A DNA stretch of 64,000 nucleotides from Sternotherus odoratus (GCA_032164245.1 JAVMKO010000002.1:62591840-62655839), one strand, 5' to 3'; shown: positions 1 to 11,945, numbered from the stretch's first letter. Numbers and translations are program-made. The notes: generated from the sequence alone by a model not told the origin.

Positions 1-767
1 ATGGCAATTTTTTAGTCCGAAAGTGTATTTCTGTATCATGAAATCCACTGTGTATGATTGTTCCTTCCTTTTCATCACAGCTGCTTCTTTCTCTGCTTTG
101 AAAACAATACAATTTTTAGAAAATAAGCGCCACAAATGACTCATCTAATTGTAGTAGTTAAACTCCATTCTTTGAAGACACTTCTGCAGTGGGGAACACT
201 AAGGGATTGCTTTAGGTGTTCATACTGTATGGTTGGGTGACCTTTAGGGCAAGTTGTACTTGTTCAGGAGCACTTCTGCTGCACTTACTGGAGGTTAAGA
301 GCAGAGACGTAATGATTGCTTTGTGTGTAAGAGGATGAAGGGCATACACTGTAAATTGTGCAGGTGAGCATTACTCACAGAGTTCATACACTTTTGGTTA
401 ATACAAGCTCAAATACGGCAATCAAAATCAAAAGACTTGAAGGAAAAGAGCATTGGTCAGTTAACAGGGTAAATAACCATGGTTCCTGCTTATTATCTTT
501 TTGTCATTTTCCAGTTCCTTTTCAGCCTAGAACTTTAAAATATTTTCCCCCCCTGTCCATAAGTTACAGCGTGTACCTTCATACAGGAAAAGGGCCACAT
601 TCGGTGGTATGTAGTATACCGAAGTGAGAATTACTCCTCCTTGCCTCTGCCTGGCCTCTTCCCCAGGGGAGAGTCACCCAAAAGGGAGGCAGCAGTGAAA
701 TGTCTGCCTGCCCCCTCCCTCAATACTCTATGCTGCGTTACTCCTACAGAGAGAGGCTAGTTTTATG
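1..767. other. Unannotated AT-rich sequence
   Basis: I see no gene and no recognisable repeat terminus here. The open frame from 358 has low-complexity content and no family motif. The segment is probably intronic or intergenic. Confidence 0.5.
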
Positions 768-887
768 CAGGGGTTCAGGAACAGTTTTTATAGTGGGGGT
801 GCTGAACCACTGTACCAAACTGTGAACCCTGATGGAAACCACTTCAAGTCAGGGGGTGTTGCTGCAACCCTAGTTCCAGCACCGATG
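768..887. mobile_element. Short hAT-type MITE
   Basis: The left end CAGGGGTTCAGGAAC and the right end GTTCCAGCACCGATG are imperfect inverted repeats. The flanks GTTTTATG (760-767) and GTTTTAAA (888-895) agree at 6 of 8 positions, as expected for an old 8-bp hAT target duplication. The element is 120 bp and non-coding. Confidence 0.6.
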
Positions 888-2535
888 GTTTTAAATTACT
901 CACTGACTCCACAGGAGCCCTAGAGGTAGTGGTTGCTGGGTGGCTACATTAACGTGATCCAAAGCTCACTAAAGTCAACAAAGATTCCCATTGACTTATG
1001 TGTGTTTGGATCAGGGATTTTTAGCTGTCCTGGCCTTATCCTGTTCCCACTCAGTGCTGCTCACTTTTCGAGCTCTGATGGTCCGCTGGTGGAAGGGAGA
1101 TTTCAAACACTTTGCACAGTCACAGTCCTCCTCCGGTTGTACCACTGGGGGTCTATACCTGAGTTTACGCCAACACAAACTGATGTAAACTCAGGCTCAC
1201 CATGGTCCTAAAGTATATTAGAGCACCAAAGTCATGACACCTTAAGTATGGCTGAGAAACTATGGCTAAGGCATTGGTGCTTGTAACCCTATGGGAATAA
1301 ACACCCTTTTTTCATGCTTGTTGTCAATTCAAAAGGCAGTTATTTTTGGTTATTTGGGGGCCAGAAAAAGAAAATCACCAGATGAAATGTGCAAACTTCC
1401 AACTTATTACCATTCAGCCTCTAAAGGGAAAACACACACAAACACAAAATCAGTGGCTTTCTTTGCATTTGGATCATTCCAAATCAGCTTAGTTTTTATA
1501 AAGTATGAAATGTACCATGACTGTCATTAAAAATATGCAAAAAAATAAGTATTTGACAAGTTATCAAACAGTACTGTGATACCACTGTTTTCCCTTGCAC
1601 TTAAATTACATTAGACCTGGTTGAAATTTTTCAAAAAGTTTGAAATCAACAAAAACCAAAAAGTTCTGTCAAATGTTTTCCAGTTTTGTTTTTACCAATT
1701 CTGATTAACTTTCTTCTCAGACATGTCTCCATCTGACACAAGTGTACTTTTAAATTTATCTTTAGCTGATGGCCCACATGATATAACAATTCCTTGGAAA
1801 TCAAAATATCCCTGCCCCCTTTAACAAGCCGGTTGGGGATTAATATGGGGATGGACCGCTTATATTTGAAAGGGCCTCTTACCATTTCAAAGAAGATCAA
1901 GCTTCAGACTTTGACCACATTTTTGTCATTCTTTTTGATTCACTGCAAAGAGAATATATTTCAAAGAGGCAGCTTGAATATTTATACCTAATTTTAATGA
2001 CTTTTTTTAAATGTATGATCATCTTCCCTTTTTCATCACTAATGCTGTACTCCTCCACCCCCCAAACATTGTGTATGTGCATGCGCACATCCGTGTACAG
2101 ACATTCAGGTATTCATTTCCCTGCTTCATTTTGAGAGATGTACTTAGGTTCTAGTCCTGCTCCATTGAACTCACTGGTGGTTTGGCATTAATAATTTCAG
2201 TGGGAGCAGGATGAAACCCAGGACAATCTCTACAGATTTCAGTGAAGCTATGATAACTTGACCAGCACAGTATCTGTCACATAGAATACAAGTATATATC
2301 ATACAGCACTTGCATGTGTGGAATTACAATAGTTTTACTGCTTTTGTATTCTGCCAGTTTTCTGGATTGTGGTGCTTTTTGCTGCATCCACTGTTAACTG
2401 TTCCTTTTGTTTTGAAAAGAAATTTTAAAAAAGAATAGGGAAAAAAATGACGAGATTAGTGTGATAGCTGTTTATCACAGTTGTTTTTTTAATAGCAGCC
2501 CCCCTGTAAGTGGCTCTCACCTGAGACTGGGCCAA
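888..2535. other. Unannotated stretch with two old repeat traces
   Basis: I see no supported gene. About 1128-1202 contains inverted motifs of a palindromic interspersed repeat (gagtttacgcc / gatgtaaactc). About 2150-2225 contains a text of the form TTTCAGTGGGAGCAGGAT, which recurs in degenerate form at 20880-20925. The rest is AT-rich and featureless by eye. Confidence 0.45.
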
Positions 2536-3327
2536 AAGAAATCTGATGAGGTTCAACAAGGACAAGTGCAGAGTCCTGCACTTAGGACGGAAGAATCCCA
2601 TGCACTGCTACAGACTAGGGACTGAATGGCTAGGCAGCAGTTCTGCAGAAAAGGACCCAGAGATTACATTGGACGAGAAGCTGGATATGAGTCAACACTG
2701 TGCCCTTGTCACCAAGAAGGCTAACAGCATTTTGGGTTGTATAAGTAAAGTCATTGTCAGCAGATTGAGGGACGGGATCATTCCCCTCTATTCGACATTG
2801 ACAAGGCCTCATCTGGAGTACTGTGTCCAATTTTGAGTCCCACAGTACAAGAAGGATGTGGAAAAATTGGAAAGAGTCCAGCGGATGACAATAAAAATGA
2901 TTAGAGAGCTGGAGCACATGACTTATGAGGAGAGGCTGCGGGAACTGGGATTGTTTAGTCTGCAGAAGAGAAGAATGAGGGGGGGATTTGATAGCTGCTT
3001 TTAACTATCTGAAAGGGCGTTCCAAAGAGGATGGATCTAGACTGTTCTCAGTGGTACCAGATGACAGAACAAGGAGTAATGGTCTCAAGTTGCAGTGGGG
3101 AAGGTTTAGGTTGGATAGTAGGAAAAACTTTTTCACTAGGAGAGTGGTAAAGCACTGGAATTGGCTACCTAGGGAGGGGGTGGAATCTCCTTCCTTAATG
3201 GTTGTTAAGGTCAGGCTTGACAAAGCCCTGGCTGGGATGATTTAGTTGGGGTTGATCCTGCTTTGAGCAAGGGGTTGGACTAACCTTCTGAGGTCCCTTC
3301 CAACCCTGATATTCTATGATTCTATGA
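2536..3327 (+). mobile_element. CR1 LINE, 5'-truncated 3' end
   Basis: This is the C-terminal part of a CR1 reverse transcriptase plus its 3' UTR. The frame from 2546 reads RFNKDKCRVLHLGRKNP, later LGSSSAEKD and RPHLEYCVQF, all typical of the CR1 RT C-terminus. A stop or frameshift near 2836 breaks the protein, which continues in another frame ([24 protein letters not shown]) and a third (2988-3245, ending LDKALAGMI). The tail has two ATTCTATG units (3311-3326), the diagnostic 8-bp CR1 3' repeat. The copy is a dead pseudogene. Confidence 0.93.
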
Positions 3328-3556
3328 GATTCTGATTTGTTAGAAGGAAGAAAGCAGTGTTGAGAAAATATTTATAGAATTAGATGCTCAGGTTACCCGG
3401 TAAGAGGCTTGATATAAAAGCCTAGTTCAATACCTTGAAATTAACATTATTGATATGATTCATTAATCAGTGAGTAAGTGATTGCTATCCTCCTCTAAAA
3501 CAAAGTTCACACACTGTGTTACGGCCAATACTCAGCCCTTCTTGGTGAGTTGGCTT
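3328..3556. other. Unannotated spacer
   Basis: This is AT-rich sequence between the CR1 tail and the Tigger-like element. Nothing was recognised. Confidence 0.5.
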
Positions 3557-3558
3557 TA

Positions 3559-4224
3559 CAGTAAACCCTCGATTTAACGGACCTCGATTTAACGGACTTC
3601 GGATGCAACGGACAAAATTTCTGAGCAAGTCTGATGCATTCCTGATCCATTTCTGGCGGGCTGGCTGCTGGCTTCCGGCTGCCGCCCGGGTCCAGGCAGC
3701 AGGCGGGCTGGCTGCCGGCTCCTGGCTGCCGCCCGGGTCCAGGCAGCAGGCGGGCTGGCTGCCGGCTCCTGGCTGCCGCCCGGGTCCAGGCAGCAGGCGG
3801 GCTGGCTGCCGGCTCCTGGCTGCCGCCCGGGTCCAGGCAGCGGGCGGGTTGGCTGGCGGGTCCCGGGAGCCAGGACCCATACGGGCTGGCTGCCGGCTGC
3901 TGCCGGGGTCCCAGCCGCGGGCGGGCTGGCTGCCGCCCGGGTCACAGCAGCGGCAGGGTTGGCTGGCGGGTCCCGGGAGCCGGGACCCGTGCGGGCTGGC
4001 TGCTGGCTCCCACCGGGGTCCCAGCTGCGGGCGGGCTGGATGCCGGCTCCTGGCTGCCGCCCGGGTCACAGCACCAGGCGGGCTGCGGAGCTGCCGCCCT
4101 GACCCTGTGGCGGGCGAGCTGCTGCTCCGACAGCTCATTTTTTAAAAAATTATTAAATAATGGACTTTTTGATTTAACGGACACCCCCTCGCCCGAATTA
4201 GTCCGTTAAATGGAGGTTTTACTG
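3559..4224. mobile_element. Tigger/pogo-like non-autonomous element with internal minisatellite
   Basis: The termini are CAGTAAACCCTCGATTTAA and its near-complement ending GGTTTTACTG. They are flanked by TA (3557-3558 and 4225-4226), the target duplication of Tc1/mariner-class transposons; CAG...CTG ends fit the Tigger/pogo branch. GTCCGTTAAAT-type motifs are repeated at both ends. The middle has very high GC and no transposase; its long open frames on both strands are products of the repeat. A second copy lies in the opposite orientation at 13912-14439. Confidence 0.85.
3681..3868. repeat. 47-bp GC-rich minisatellite inside the Tigger-like element
   Basis: The motif GCCGCCCGGGTCCAGGCAGC starts at 3681, 3728, 3775 and 3822, an exact 47-bp spacing, followed by diverging copies to about 4070. 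Since 47 is not a multiple of 3, the repeat is read in shifting frames, so the resulting pseudo-proteins are not evidence of a gene. Confidence 0.9.
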
Positions 4225-4226
4225 TA

Positions 4227-5170
4227 TTAAAAAAATTAACAATGTCAAAGTTCAGGTCAAGCCTTCTCCCAGACTTGGCTGCTCTTAGGGCTCCTAGCTC
4301 AGGACTGCTCAGTGCAAGTCTTTGATCTTCTTTCCCTAATCAGCCCTTACCACCTTCCTTCCATTTGAGTGGGACAGTGAACACTTGTGCCCTTGGGACA
4401 GCAGACCCTAATGAATCCTTTCCTACCAAGATCATCTTCTGATAAGAGGGTGCGGTGTTTCAGATAAACACTGCAGTAGGACTATATAACTTTGATTTAA
4501 TACACCAAGGATTTATGCACATACTCAACACAGTCACCCAGATACCTGTACACAACCTTCCATTTGTACCGATATATGCACACAAAACTAAATGCGGTGG
4601 CATTTGTTTCAATGTCTGATTACCCATACCTGTGACAACACTGTCATCAAGAGCACATATTGGAATAAACTCTGGATTCATTAAGACAAAATTGATTAAA
4701 CAATCTGCTCAAGTTGAAGTAATGATGCATCTGTGTCCTGTTCTCTCTGGCAAAGCTACATTACTCAGCATGACCAAGGATTCACCAAAACATGCTCTGC
4801 CTGATTACTGCCCTGCATGGCAGTTTCGGGGTTTTCAATTTGAAGAACACCAGTGCATGAAATTAAAGCGTCTGGTCAGTTCTAAATAACCATGACCATT
4901 GAGTATGTTTTGCAGCAGATTTCTGCTTTTGTTCTATTGAATTTGAAGGTCTTGCAAAATGCATGTCAGTTCATGGAAGGGAAATTCAGGTTTCAAAGAC
5001 AAATCTCCCCAAGAGTTGATCATTAGGAACAGAAACTTTTAGGCAAAAACCTGTCACCAGAGTGACCATAATTTACATTTTAAAAATTTCCACTTAGTTT
5101 TGAAGAAACAAACAAGACACTTTATCCACTCGCAGAGCAGGAATATTAAGGTTTCTGTTAGCATTAATTC
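4227..5170. other. Unannotated stretch
   Basis: Mixed AT-rich sequence. I see no transposon termini and no coding signal. Confidence 0.45.
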
Positions 5171-5612
5171 TAGGGTTACCAACTTACTACTTTTTGAAAA
5201 TCAGATCCCGCGGCCCTGCCTCTTCTCCCCCAGGCTCCATGCGTTGTCCACCTCTTCTCCCCAAGGCCTCATTCCACACTTGGTCCTCTCTCCCCTACAT
5301 CTGTCGCTTGATCCTCTCCTCCTCTTCCCTTCCGCCCCCCATTCCCCACGAGCTGGGCTCCCTCTGCGCTGGGGCTGGGATCAGAGCTGCAGCCTGATAC
5401 AGAGCCTGATGCCTGTCTGCCCACAAGATACAGGTAGGAGGTGGCCCCAGGTGAGCAGAGGCTGGTGCGGGTTGATGACCCAGCACCTCCCCACTCTCCC
5501 TCACCTGTGGTAACTGGACTTCTGGTGTCTGGTTGGTACACCTAACTGGATGCTGCCAGGTCCCCTTTTTTATTGGGCTTTCCGGTCGAAAACCAGACAC
5601 CTGGCAACTCTA
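5171..5612. mobile_element. hAT-like non-autonomous element
   Basis: The left end TAGGGTTACCAAC and the right end CTGGCAACTCTA are imperfect inverted repeats in a format common among hAT elements. The interior is C-rich to GC-rich and non-coding. I could not match an 8-bp target duplication (ATTAATTC against ACTTGTTT), so the boundaries and the superfamily are tentative. Confidence 0.5.
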
Positions 5613-5687
5613 ACTTGTTTCTACTGCCATCGTGTTTGGACAGAACTAATGTGTTTCTAAATTACATACTTAATTGCATATATGATT

Positions 5688-5807
5688 TAGGGTGACCAGA
5701 TGTCCTAATTTTATAGAGATGGTCCCGATTTTTGGGTCTTTTTCTTATATAGGTTCCTCTTACCCCTCGCCCCATCCCAATCTTTCACATTTGCTGTCTG
5801 GTCACTA
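5688..5807. mobile_element. 120-bp hAT MITE
   Basis: The left end TAGGGTGACCAGATGTCC and the right end CTGTCTGGTCACTA are inverted repeats. The flanks ATATGATT (5680-5687) and ATATGACT (5808-5815) match at 7 of 8 positions. The element is non-coding. Confidence 0.8.
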
Positions 5808-6730
5808 ATATGACTCTTCATGTATTTCTAATGCATCCATGACTATAAACAGGTCACCAAAATAGCACACACATGAAGAAATGGGTCTCGCTGTACTCCC
5901 TGTTAAAAGAACAGCTAACGTGTGTGTCTTGGTGGGATGCAAAATGTCCTGAGGCCTTCTTAAATAAGAGAAGATCTAAAGGACTGCATTAGATCATGTC
6001 CTTGAAACTGGATGATACTGACTCTAAGACAAAATAACAGTCATTTTAAATCTCCTGTGAATGCTCAATATACATTATTGCACAGACTTTTTTTTTTAAA
6101 AAAAAGCAAAAAACAAAACAGTAAAAAAGCTAAGAAGTTACCCTTAAACTTGATGTAACCTTTACTTTAGCCTCAAAATACAAATATAAATCCATGCCCC
6201 TCTCTCACTTACAAACAAAACTGGAAGCCCACACAAACTAGTAAGATCCAAAAGTCCAATCTGAGGCCCCATAAGCATGTGCAACTTCATTGAGCAGTGT
6301 TTGTACAGAATACCATTTACTTAGGTTGCATTTAGCTCACTGTCTCTATATTAATGTTATTTAACATTAAATTACATTTTCTAACTTTAAACTGTTCATC
6401 TTTCTCGAAATGGCAACTGCAAATCTTTGATAAATAGTCTGAAACACTGTCCAGTTTCCCTGTGATTTCTGTCACTAAGACTGCTAAAATGCGTCTGTGT
6501 AATTCCTTGCCTCAGCGTAACACAGAGGCTATCCCGGCACGTCTCCTACAACAACAGCACACTGCCACAGCTGCCAAGGTGTGTGCTACTCTATGGGAGA
6601 TTTTATGCAAGTTATTTTATTCGATGATTTGCATCTTTGCGAACAATTTGCATGTAACCATGCACGTCAATTTAACTTCACCACATGCTGCCTCAAAGCT
6701 GTGTTGGAAGTAAAACACTGAGCTGTACAA
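5808..6730. other. Repeat-poor AT-rich block, possible regulatory sequence
   Basis: No transposon termini are visible. The block 6350-6720 is repeat-poor and contains two octamer motifs ATTTGCAT at 6627-6634 and 6646-6653, 19 bp apart. This could be an enhancer, but conservation cannot be tested from one sequence. Confidence 0.3.
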
Positions 6731-6930
6731 AATTCGGCATGATGGGTGAGGTGGGAGGGGAAGTAGGGGAGAGCTGGATGCACCAGGAAGGGGATCTGGT
6801 GTGGGGCTCAGGGGGGAGTGCTTGGTTGCTGAGGATATCTGGGTGGGAAGTTAGGATGGGTGGGGGTGACAGAGAGCTGCAGGGGAAGCTGGGGGGGGTG
6901 GGGGGTGACTGGGTCCAGGTGCTGTACTGG
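6731..6930. repeat. G-rich low-complexity tract
   Basis: Runs of GGGTGGG, GGGG and AGGGG on the plus strand make irregular purine-rich low-complexity DNA. Open frames across it are compositional artefacts. Confidence 0.6.
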
Positions 6931-8400
6931 GATTACAGAAAAACACAGCAAATTTTCCAGCAGGGACAATCACTTCATCATCCTCTTTGTTTAGCTGTTT
7001 GGTTTCTGTGTGAATATGCTGCTGGGCTTCCTTCATCTCTAGTTCTGTCTGGAATGTTTTGGTGAAGGAAAATGTGCCGGAGGAGCGTGCCAGTGAATGA
7101 GTGTGAGGTGCAGGCCAGGAAACTGGGGGGAACATGGAGGTAGGATGTGAATGGGCCAGCTGCCTCTTCTGCAAAGCTAGACAGAGGGGCAGAAAGGCAG
7201 CTCCCCATGTCCCAAGGGATAGGATAAGATAGGATAGGATAACAGAGCAGTAAACAGGGAAGGCTGAATTGTTTGTGTATTTAAATTTGACTTTTGAAGC
7301 TGAAATGATTAAACACAGGTCATGGGTCGGCAGCTTCCCCTAAAAGTGAAAACACCATAAGGCAGACTCAGGCCAAGATTCATTATTTTTAAGACCGTTT
7401 CATGATTTTTTGGGAGATCTAACTCATGATTTTTGAAGTCTTTAGAGTTGGTGATGCTGTCCCTATGCACTTGATGTTGCTCTGGTTGCCCAAAGCACCA
7501 CCTCTCAAAAGTACTACCCATGCCTTGTATTCCATGTCCCTATTTTAAAAGAATACACCCGCTGTCCCGGACTTACCTCAGGCGTATCATATCAAAATGT
7601 GTATTCATCTGATTAAAAGTAATTCTCACAGAAAATACATCACAACCCATAGTTACACAAAGGAGTTAAACCTCTCCTCCCCCTATACTTCCTCTGCCAG
7701 CAGGATCAGAACCACATGTAGGGCACACAGTTGCCTCTCTCCGAACCTGAAAAGATGGAGTTCTGCAAGGCTTTCTCCTAGTTCTTCCATTGGGCTTCTT
7801 GTTGAGCTCCACAGGCAGGTGCACTAATGGTTCAGGACTTAGCACTGGATCTGTCATGTACGGTTAAGCTACCGCTGGGCTAAGCTCCCCATTTCACCCT
7901 GAATGAGATTTCTCTTTGATCCTGAGGAATTTATACAGTGTTTTATCCTTTCAAGCATCTCTACAAATTCCTCATAAGATCTATAGCACAGGCAGCGCCT
8001 TTTTATGATAGAAGGACACACAGTATGTTCCCATACTAAGGTGTTGCATTCATCATAACTTAGCACATTGCTTCACTAAGCTCTTAACATACATTAATTA
8101 TCTGAAGTAGTGTTTAGGGTTAAGATGGCTGCAGTGTTTTATTCTGATAGTCAACCAGACCATCAACAGACTGATTACACACGACAAATAGTAAGAATTG
8201 TATGCAGTGCTGCAACATGCGTTTTAACACTTTGAAAGGAAATAATAAAGGTCCTGAACCACAAAAGAAAAGATATTGTGCTCTTAGCAGATCAGTAATA
8301 AAAAATGTAGCATTTCCTGCTAAAACAAAATACGGGGATTAGTCTGGGACATATAAAATGTATTTGTCACAAGATGTATTGTGCATTTAAGTGTGTGAAA
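6931..8400. other. Unannotated stretch
   Basis: No gene was recognised. A short GGATA-type pentanucleotide run lies at about 7217-7241. About 7320-7480, with repeated 'catgattttt' motifs, resembles a decayed interspersed repeat but has no clear ends. Confidence 0.4.
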
Positions 8401-8530
8401 AAGGAATTGCTAATCTCAGCACATATAAACGTACTAAGTAGCTGCACATTCAATTATTAATGCTGCGGAACAATTATTGTTTACCTTAGTAAAGCAAACA
8501 ATCTTTACACACCATCATCTATGGCAGTGT
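8400..8530. promoter_or_regulatory. Possible regulatory block with paired SOX-like and FOX-like motifs
   Basis: At 8469-8483 the sequence AACAATTATTGTTTA contains two inverted SOX-type cores (ACAAT and ATTGT) one base apart, overlapping a FOX-like TGTTTAC. A second AAACAAT lies about 25 bp downstream. The surroundings are repeat-free and AT-rich. The motif content is seen directly; regulatory function is inference. Confidence 0.25.
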
Positions 8531-9682
8531 CTCAGTTTTAATGTGAATATTGTTAATAGAAGCTAGGGAAGAAGCTGGAAGAGAGAAGCTGATAACAAAG
8601 TGTCAGCTTGGAATAAACTGGTGAAGATCTCCAGCATATTGATCCCTTTTAACTCTCCTTCTATCTGCTCACTCAAGCAGGGATTGCAGAAGAAATACCT
8701 TCAGATATTAAAGTATTTTAATTTTCTATCACCTCTCTTTGCAGGGTGTTATTTGGAGTGTAATAAGATGCGATCCAAATTTCAATGATGTGTCTGTCTT
8801 CAGCCCCTAACTATGTAGCAAAGTATTTTCCCTCTTTAATTCCAGCATTTAGCTAAGGACAAATATATCGTTACCTCCATGTATTTAGTAATGAAAAGGA
8901 AATCAACACTCTAGTTGCAGACATAAGCAAACACAGCTTAAATCTCTGTGACTGTTCACTTTGGGCATGACTCTCTGAAGCTTTCCCTCAAGGGAGTAAC
9001 CCTTTCTCAGGCAAGTAGTTCCAGTCAACGTAATGCCACTACTCACCTAAGAAATTCTTTGTAGGATTAGGCCCTATAGAGAATGGAACCAAGTTTGGGT
9101 TCACATTAGTATTCATTGTCACCAGGCTTTACTCATTTTATGAGCCTCTTGTCTGTCTCCCCTCATTCTCTCTCCATTTAGTTTTGTGGTTGTTTTGTGT
9201 CTCCCTTCTCTTTCCCTCTACCATTCCTTCTGCCTTCCCTCTCCAGCGCAGATTCCGTTATCCTTGTTTTTAGTCTTCTACAGTCAGTTTCCTCTTCTAA
9301 CATCTCACCCTCCCACCTGTCTTTCTCTTCTCTTACCCCTCACACAGCCTTTTAGGATTATGCCTGTGGTTACTAAACAAAGCTCTTCCCTAGAAATGCC
9401 ACCAGGAGCAGCTGAATGAAACTGATAGGAAAACTGAAAAAATTATAGGATGGTAAGCTCCCAGGTTTGCTGAGGAAAGACTAAGTGCAGGAACCACAAA
9501 TGTGATCCTCCTGTACTCCCCACAAGGGAACATTAGCAATTAGGCCAATGAGTGGTGATGAAAGACGCAGGGAAATGCAGAATCTTTATGCACCAAATTT
9601 AAAGCTGTATAACTTCCCTTAACATGCATACCACAATTATACTGCCTGTTCTTGATGTGTCGTTATTGCTGTCCAGAGGTAC
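8531..9682. other. Unannotated stretch
   Basis: I see no gene. A pyrimidine-rich block at 9130-9350 produces an artefactual open frame. About 8950-9080 has a weak resemblance to an old interspersed repeat. Confidence 0.4.
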
Positions 9683-9714
9683 TGTGTGTGTGAGTGTGTG
9701 TGTGAGCGCGCACA
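9683..9714. repeat. (TG)n microsatellite
   Basis: An interrupted TG dinucleotide run followed by GCGCGC. It is simple sequence. Confidence 0.9.
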
Positions 9715-10056
9715 TGTTTTTTTAATAAATAAAAGAACAGAACCACATGATGAATGTGTCTGAAAGATTAAAAGAAGAGTTATATAAAATCTTACTGCAT
9801 CAATAACAATGCCTATGTCAGACATTGTATAATGCACTGAATTCAGACAAAAATGTGGTTATTTCATTTTAGTTTTCAATGCATTAGACATAATGCATAA
9901 TTTCTATTGGTAACCAATGCTTCCATGCCACTACTGATGAATGGAGAAAATTATCACCTTCCATCAAAGGCCTGATCCTCCACTGAAGGCCGAAACATAC
10001 CGGCCTAGATGTGTTCTGGCTTTATAAACTGGCTTGCAAAGCTTCTGTTTGTTCAG

Positions 10057-10225
10057 ACAAAGACGACTGCAACTGCTGGTCTGGCTTCCGGAACCACACA
10101 GAATGCTGCCACATCGTCCGTTTAAACAGAAAGGGTTACCTCGGATCACACAGATGCAGTTTACCCCCAAGACTTGGAGAGAGAGCTTGCTACTCCAAAA
10201 CAGCTCATCCTATCTTCGTGATTAG
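10057..10225 (+). CDS. Weak candidate terminal exon, unidentified
   Basis: A polypyrimidine acceptor (gcttctgtttgttcag, AG at 10055-10056) precedes 55 open codons ending in TAG at 10223-10225. The phase is one base followed by CAA at 10058. The peptide is basic and includes KQKGLPRITQMQFTPKTW. I do not recognise it. An overlapping frame (10011-10448) is open for longer, which argues against a unique reading, so chance is a serious alternative. Confidence 0.2.
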
Positions 10226-10448
10226 AGAGCCTGACTTTGGACCCATGAAACCAGCAGCCATGGGTCCCCCTGAATCTTCTGGGCCTAGAAATATAATGGA
10301 GAATCTCAGCTTTCATTCTGAAAGACAGAGGATATTTGATGGCTTTTTTGTTGTGAAGATAGCCGTGGAAAGGTTTGCAACGAATTCTAGAGTTCAAAAC
10401 TTGTCACTGATTTTGCCTAAGGATCACAGCTTATACAGATACCTTTAG

Positions 10449-11160
10449 GGCCAGTGCACACTATGGTCACAGGCCCATCAGAGTTCTGGGATGATCCCAG
10501 ATCAATCTGGGGGCAGTGTGCAGCTGATAGCTTGTTGTGGCCTTCCTGCTTTCTCCCAGCAGGAGGGCTGGATCTTCTACCAAGCCGCCAGTGTGGTCTC
10601 TGGCACAAGGATAGGCAGGTCCATACCATTGATCTAGTAGATTAGGCACAGGACTCAGGGACTGCTGCACTTTAAGCCCTGCTCTCATAAGCACTCCCTC
10701 AAGTCCTTAACTTTTATGTCTTGTTATCCCCATTTTAAGATGGAGGGACAAACATTTACCTCAGAAGAGGGGTCAGTGATGATTATGCCTAATGTTTGCA
10801 TAACCTATACACATGCTAAAATTCACTAGCATCCATATGGATGGGGCTTAGTGGTTTCCAGACACACATGCACAAATGTGTTTTAACAACTGTCCATTGT
10901 AGAAATTTTTAAAATATCAGCAACTACATATGTACCCCAATAAAAGCATCTGGGCTGCACCGTGGCAGAACAAGTCATCTCTTTCTCACACACACATTAC
11001 TTTTATATAAACACTATTCATTTTGGGGTGTAACCCACACAATTACTTTAGTAACTCATCCAAATTCTTAGGCCAAACCCGTATATAGTGGTGTGATCAT
11101 AGTGGAGAAGAGTTGTTTGCAAGTTTTGGGAAAGCACATAGAAATATATTTGTTTGCAGA
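10449..11160. other. Unannotated stretch
   Basis: No transposon ends or convincing coding frames are visible. The short open frames on both strands at 10420-10690 look fortuitous. Confidence 0.4.
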
Positions 11161-11179
11161 ACCACTCAAAAATGCGCAG

Positions 11180-11375
11180 GCTGACTTTGGGTAAAACTTT
11201 CAAAAGCACTCATGTGACCAAGGAGCAGAAGTCCCATTTTCAAAAGTGATTTAGATTTCTAAGTCTCACTGATATCAGTGGAACTTAGGACCTAGGGTCC
11301 CAATCCTCACTGGTGTTTAGATGCCTAACTGCCATTAAAATCAATGGAAGTTCAGTGCCTAAAGGCATTTGAAGA
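11180..11375. repeat. Old amniote-type interspersed repeat
   Basis: Phrases such as 'cccattttcaaaagtga', 'gatgcctaactgcc' and 'aaaatcaatggaag' recur in degenerate form at 33440-33610 and 58700-58845. No termini are definable. It is an ancient repeat of unknown class. Confidence 0.5.
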
Positions 11376-11382
11376 TCTAGAC

Positions 11383-11574
11383 CAGGGGTGGGCAAACTTG
11401 TCTGGAGGGTTCTATTTTCATTTAATTTTAAATGAAGTTTCTTAAACATTTAAAAAACTTTATTTACTTGAGACCTTCTAAAAACATTAAAATGTATTAC
11501 CGGCACCAAACCGTTAAATTAGAGTGAATAAATGAAGACTCAGTACACCACTTCTGAAAGGGTGCCGACCCCTG
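11383..11574. mobile_element. Internally deleted hAT element
   Basis: The ends CAGGGGTGGGCAAACTTG and GGTGCCGACCCCTG have hAT format. The interior is AT-rich and non-coding. I see no clear 8-bp target duplication. The left end resembles the termini of the elements at 35448 and 52085. Confidence 0.6.
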
Positions 11575-11945
11575 CACTAACATCTCTCTGGATGGCACTC
11601 TGCCCACTGACAAGTTGGTTGGACCATTTCAGTAAAGCACAACTGCCAAACCAGGATGGGCTTTGATGAGCAGCCAACAGCCATCTCTTTCTTTAGAGAG
11701 GCATTCCTCGGCAACACAACTGAACCTTGTGCACCACGCCACATGATCGCACTTGTTGACACTCAACCCATTCAAAGAATATTTCAAGAGTGAAAGAAAA
11801 GAGGAGAGTTTACAGGCACTTCTGCTTGGAATCAAGGCATACTGCATTGCTGTGGTTACAGTAGGAAATGATTTAGTGGCAAAACAAATACACCACTAAC
11901 TACACCATTTTTGAGAGAAAGTAATCCCTTTATAGAGAAATAAAC
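11575..11945. other. Unannotated stretch
   Basis: Overlapping minus-strand frames (11577-11847) read as a Cys- and Ser-rich peptide that I do not recognise. It could be a decayed retrocopy or chance. Confidence 0.3.

Noticed and set aside
3485..4184. Long open frames on both strands (up to 217 codons), Pro/Ala/Arg-rich
   Set aside because: They lie entirely inside the 47-bp GC-rich array of a Tigger-like element and exist on both strands, so they reflect composition rather than a gene.
5100..5600. Overlapping frames of 90-137 codons on both strands
   Set aside because: They lie in the GC-rich interior of a hAT-like element and have no motif.
10011..10448. 145-codon plus-strand frame as a single-exon gene
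   Set aside because: No family motif, no Kozak-like context, and it competes with other open frames. Only the acceptor-to-stop part in another frame was listed, at low confidence.
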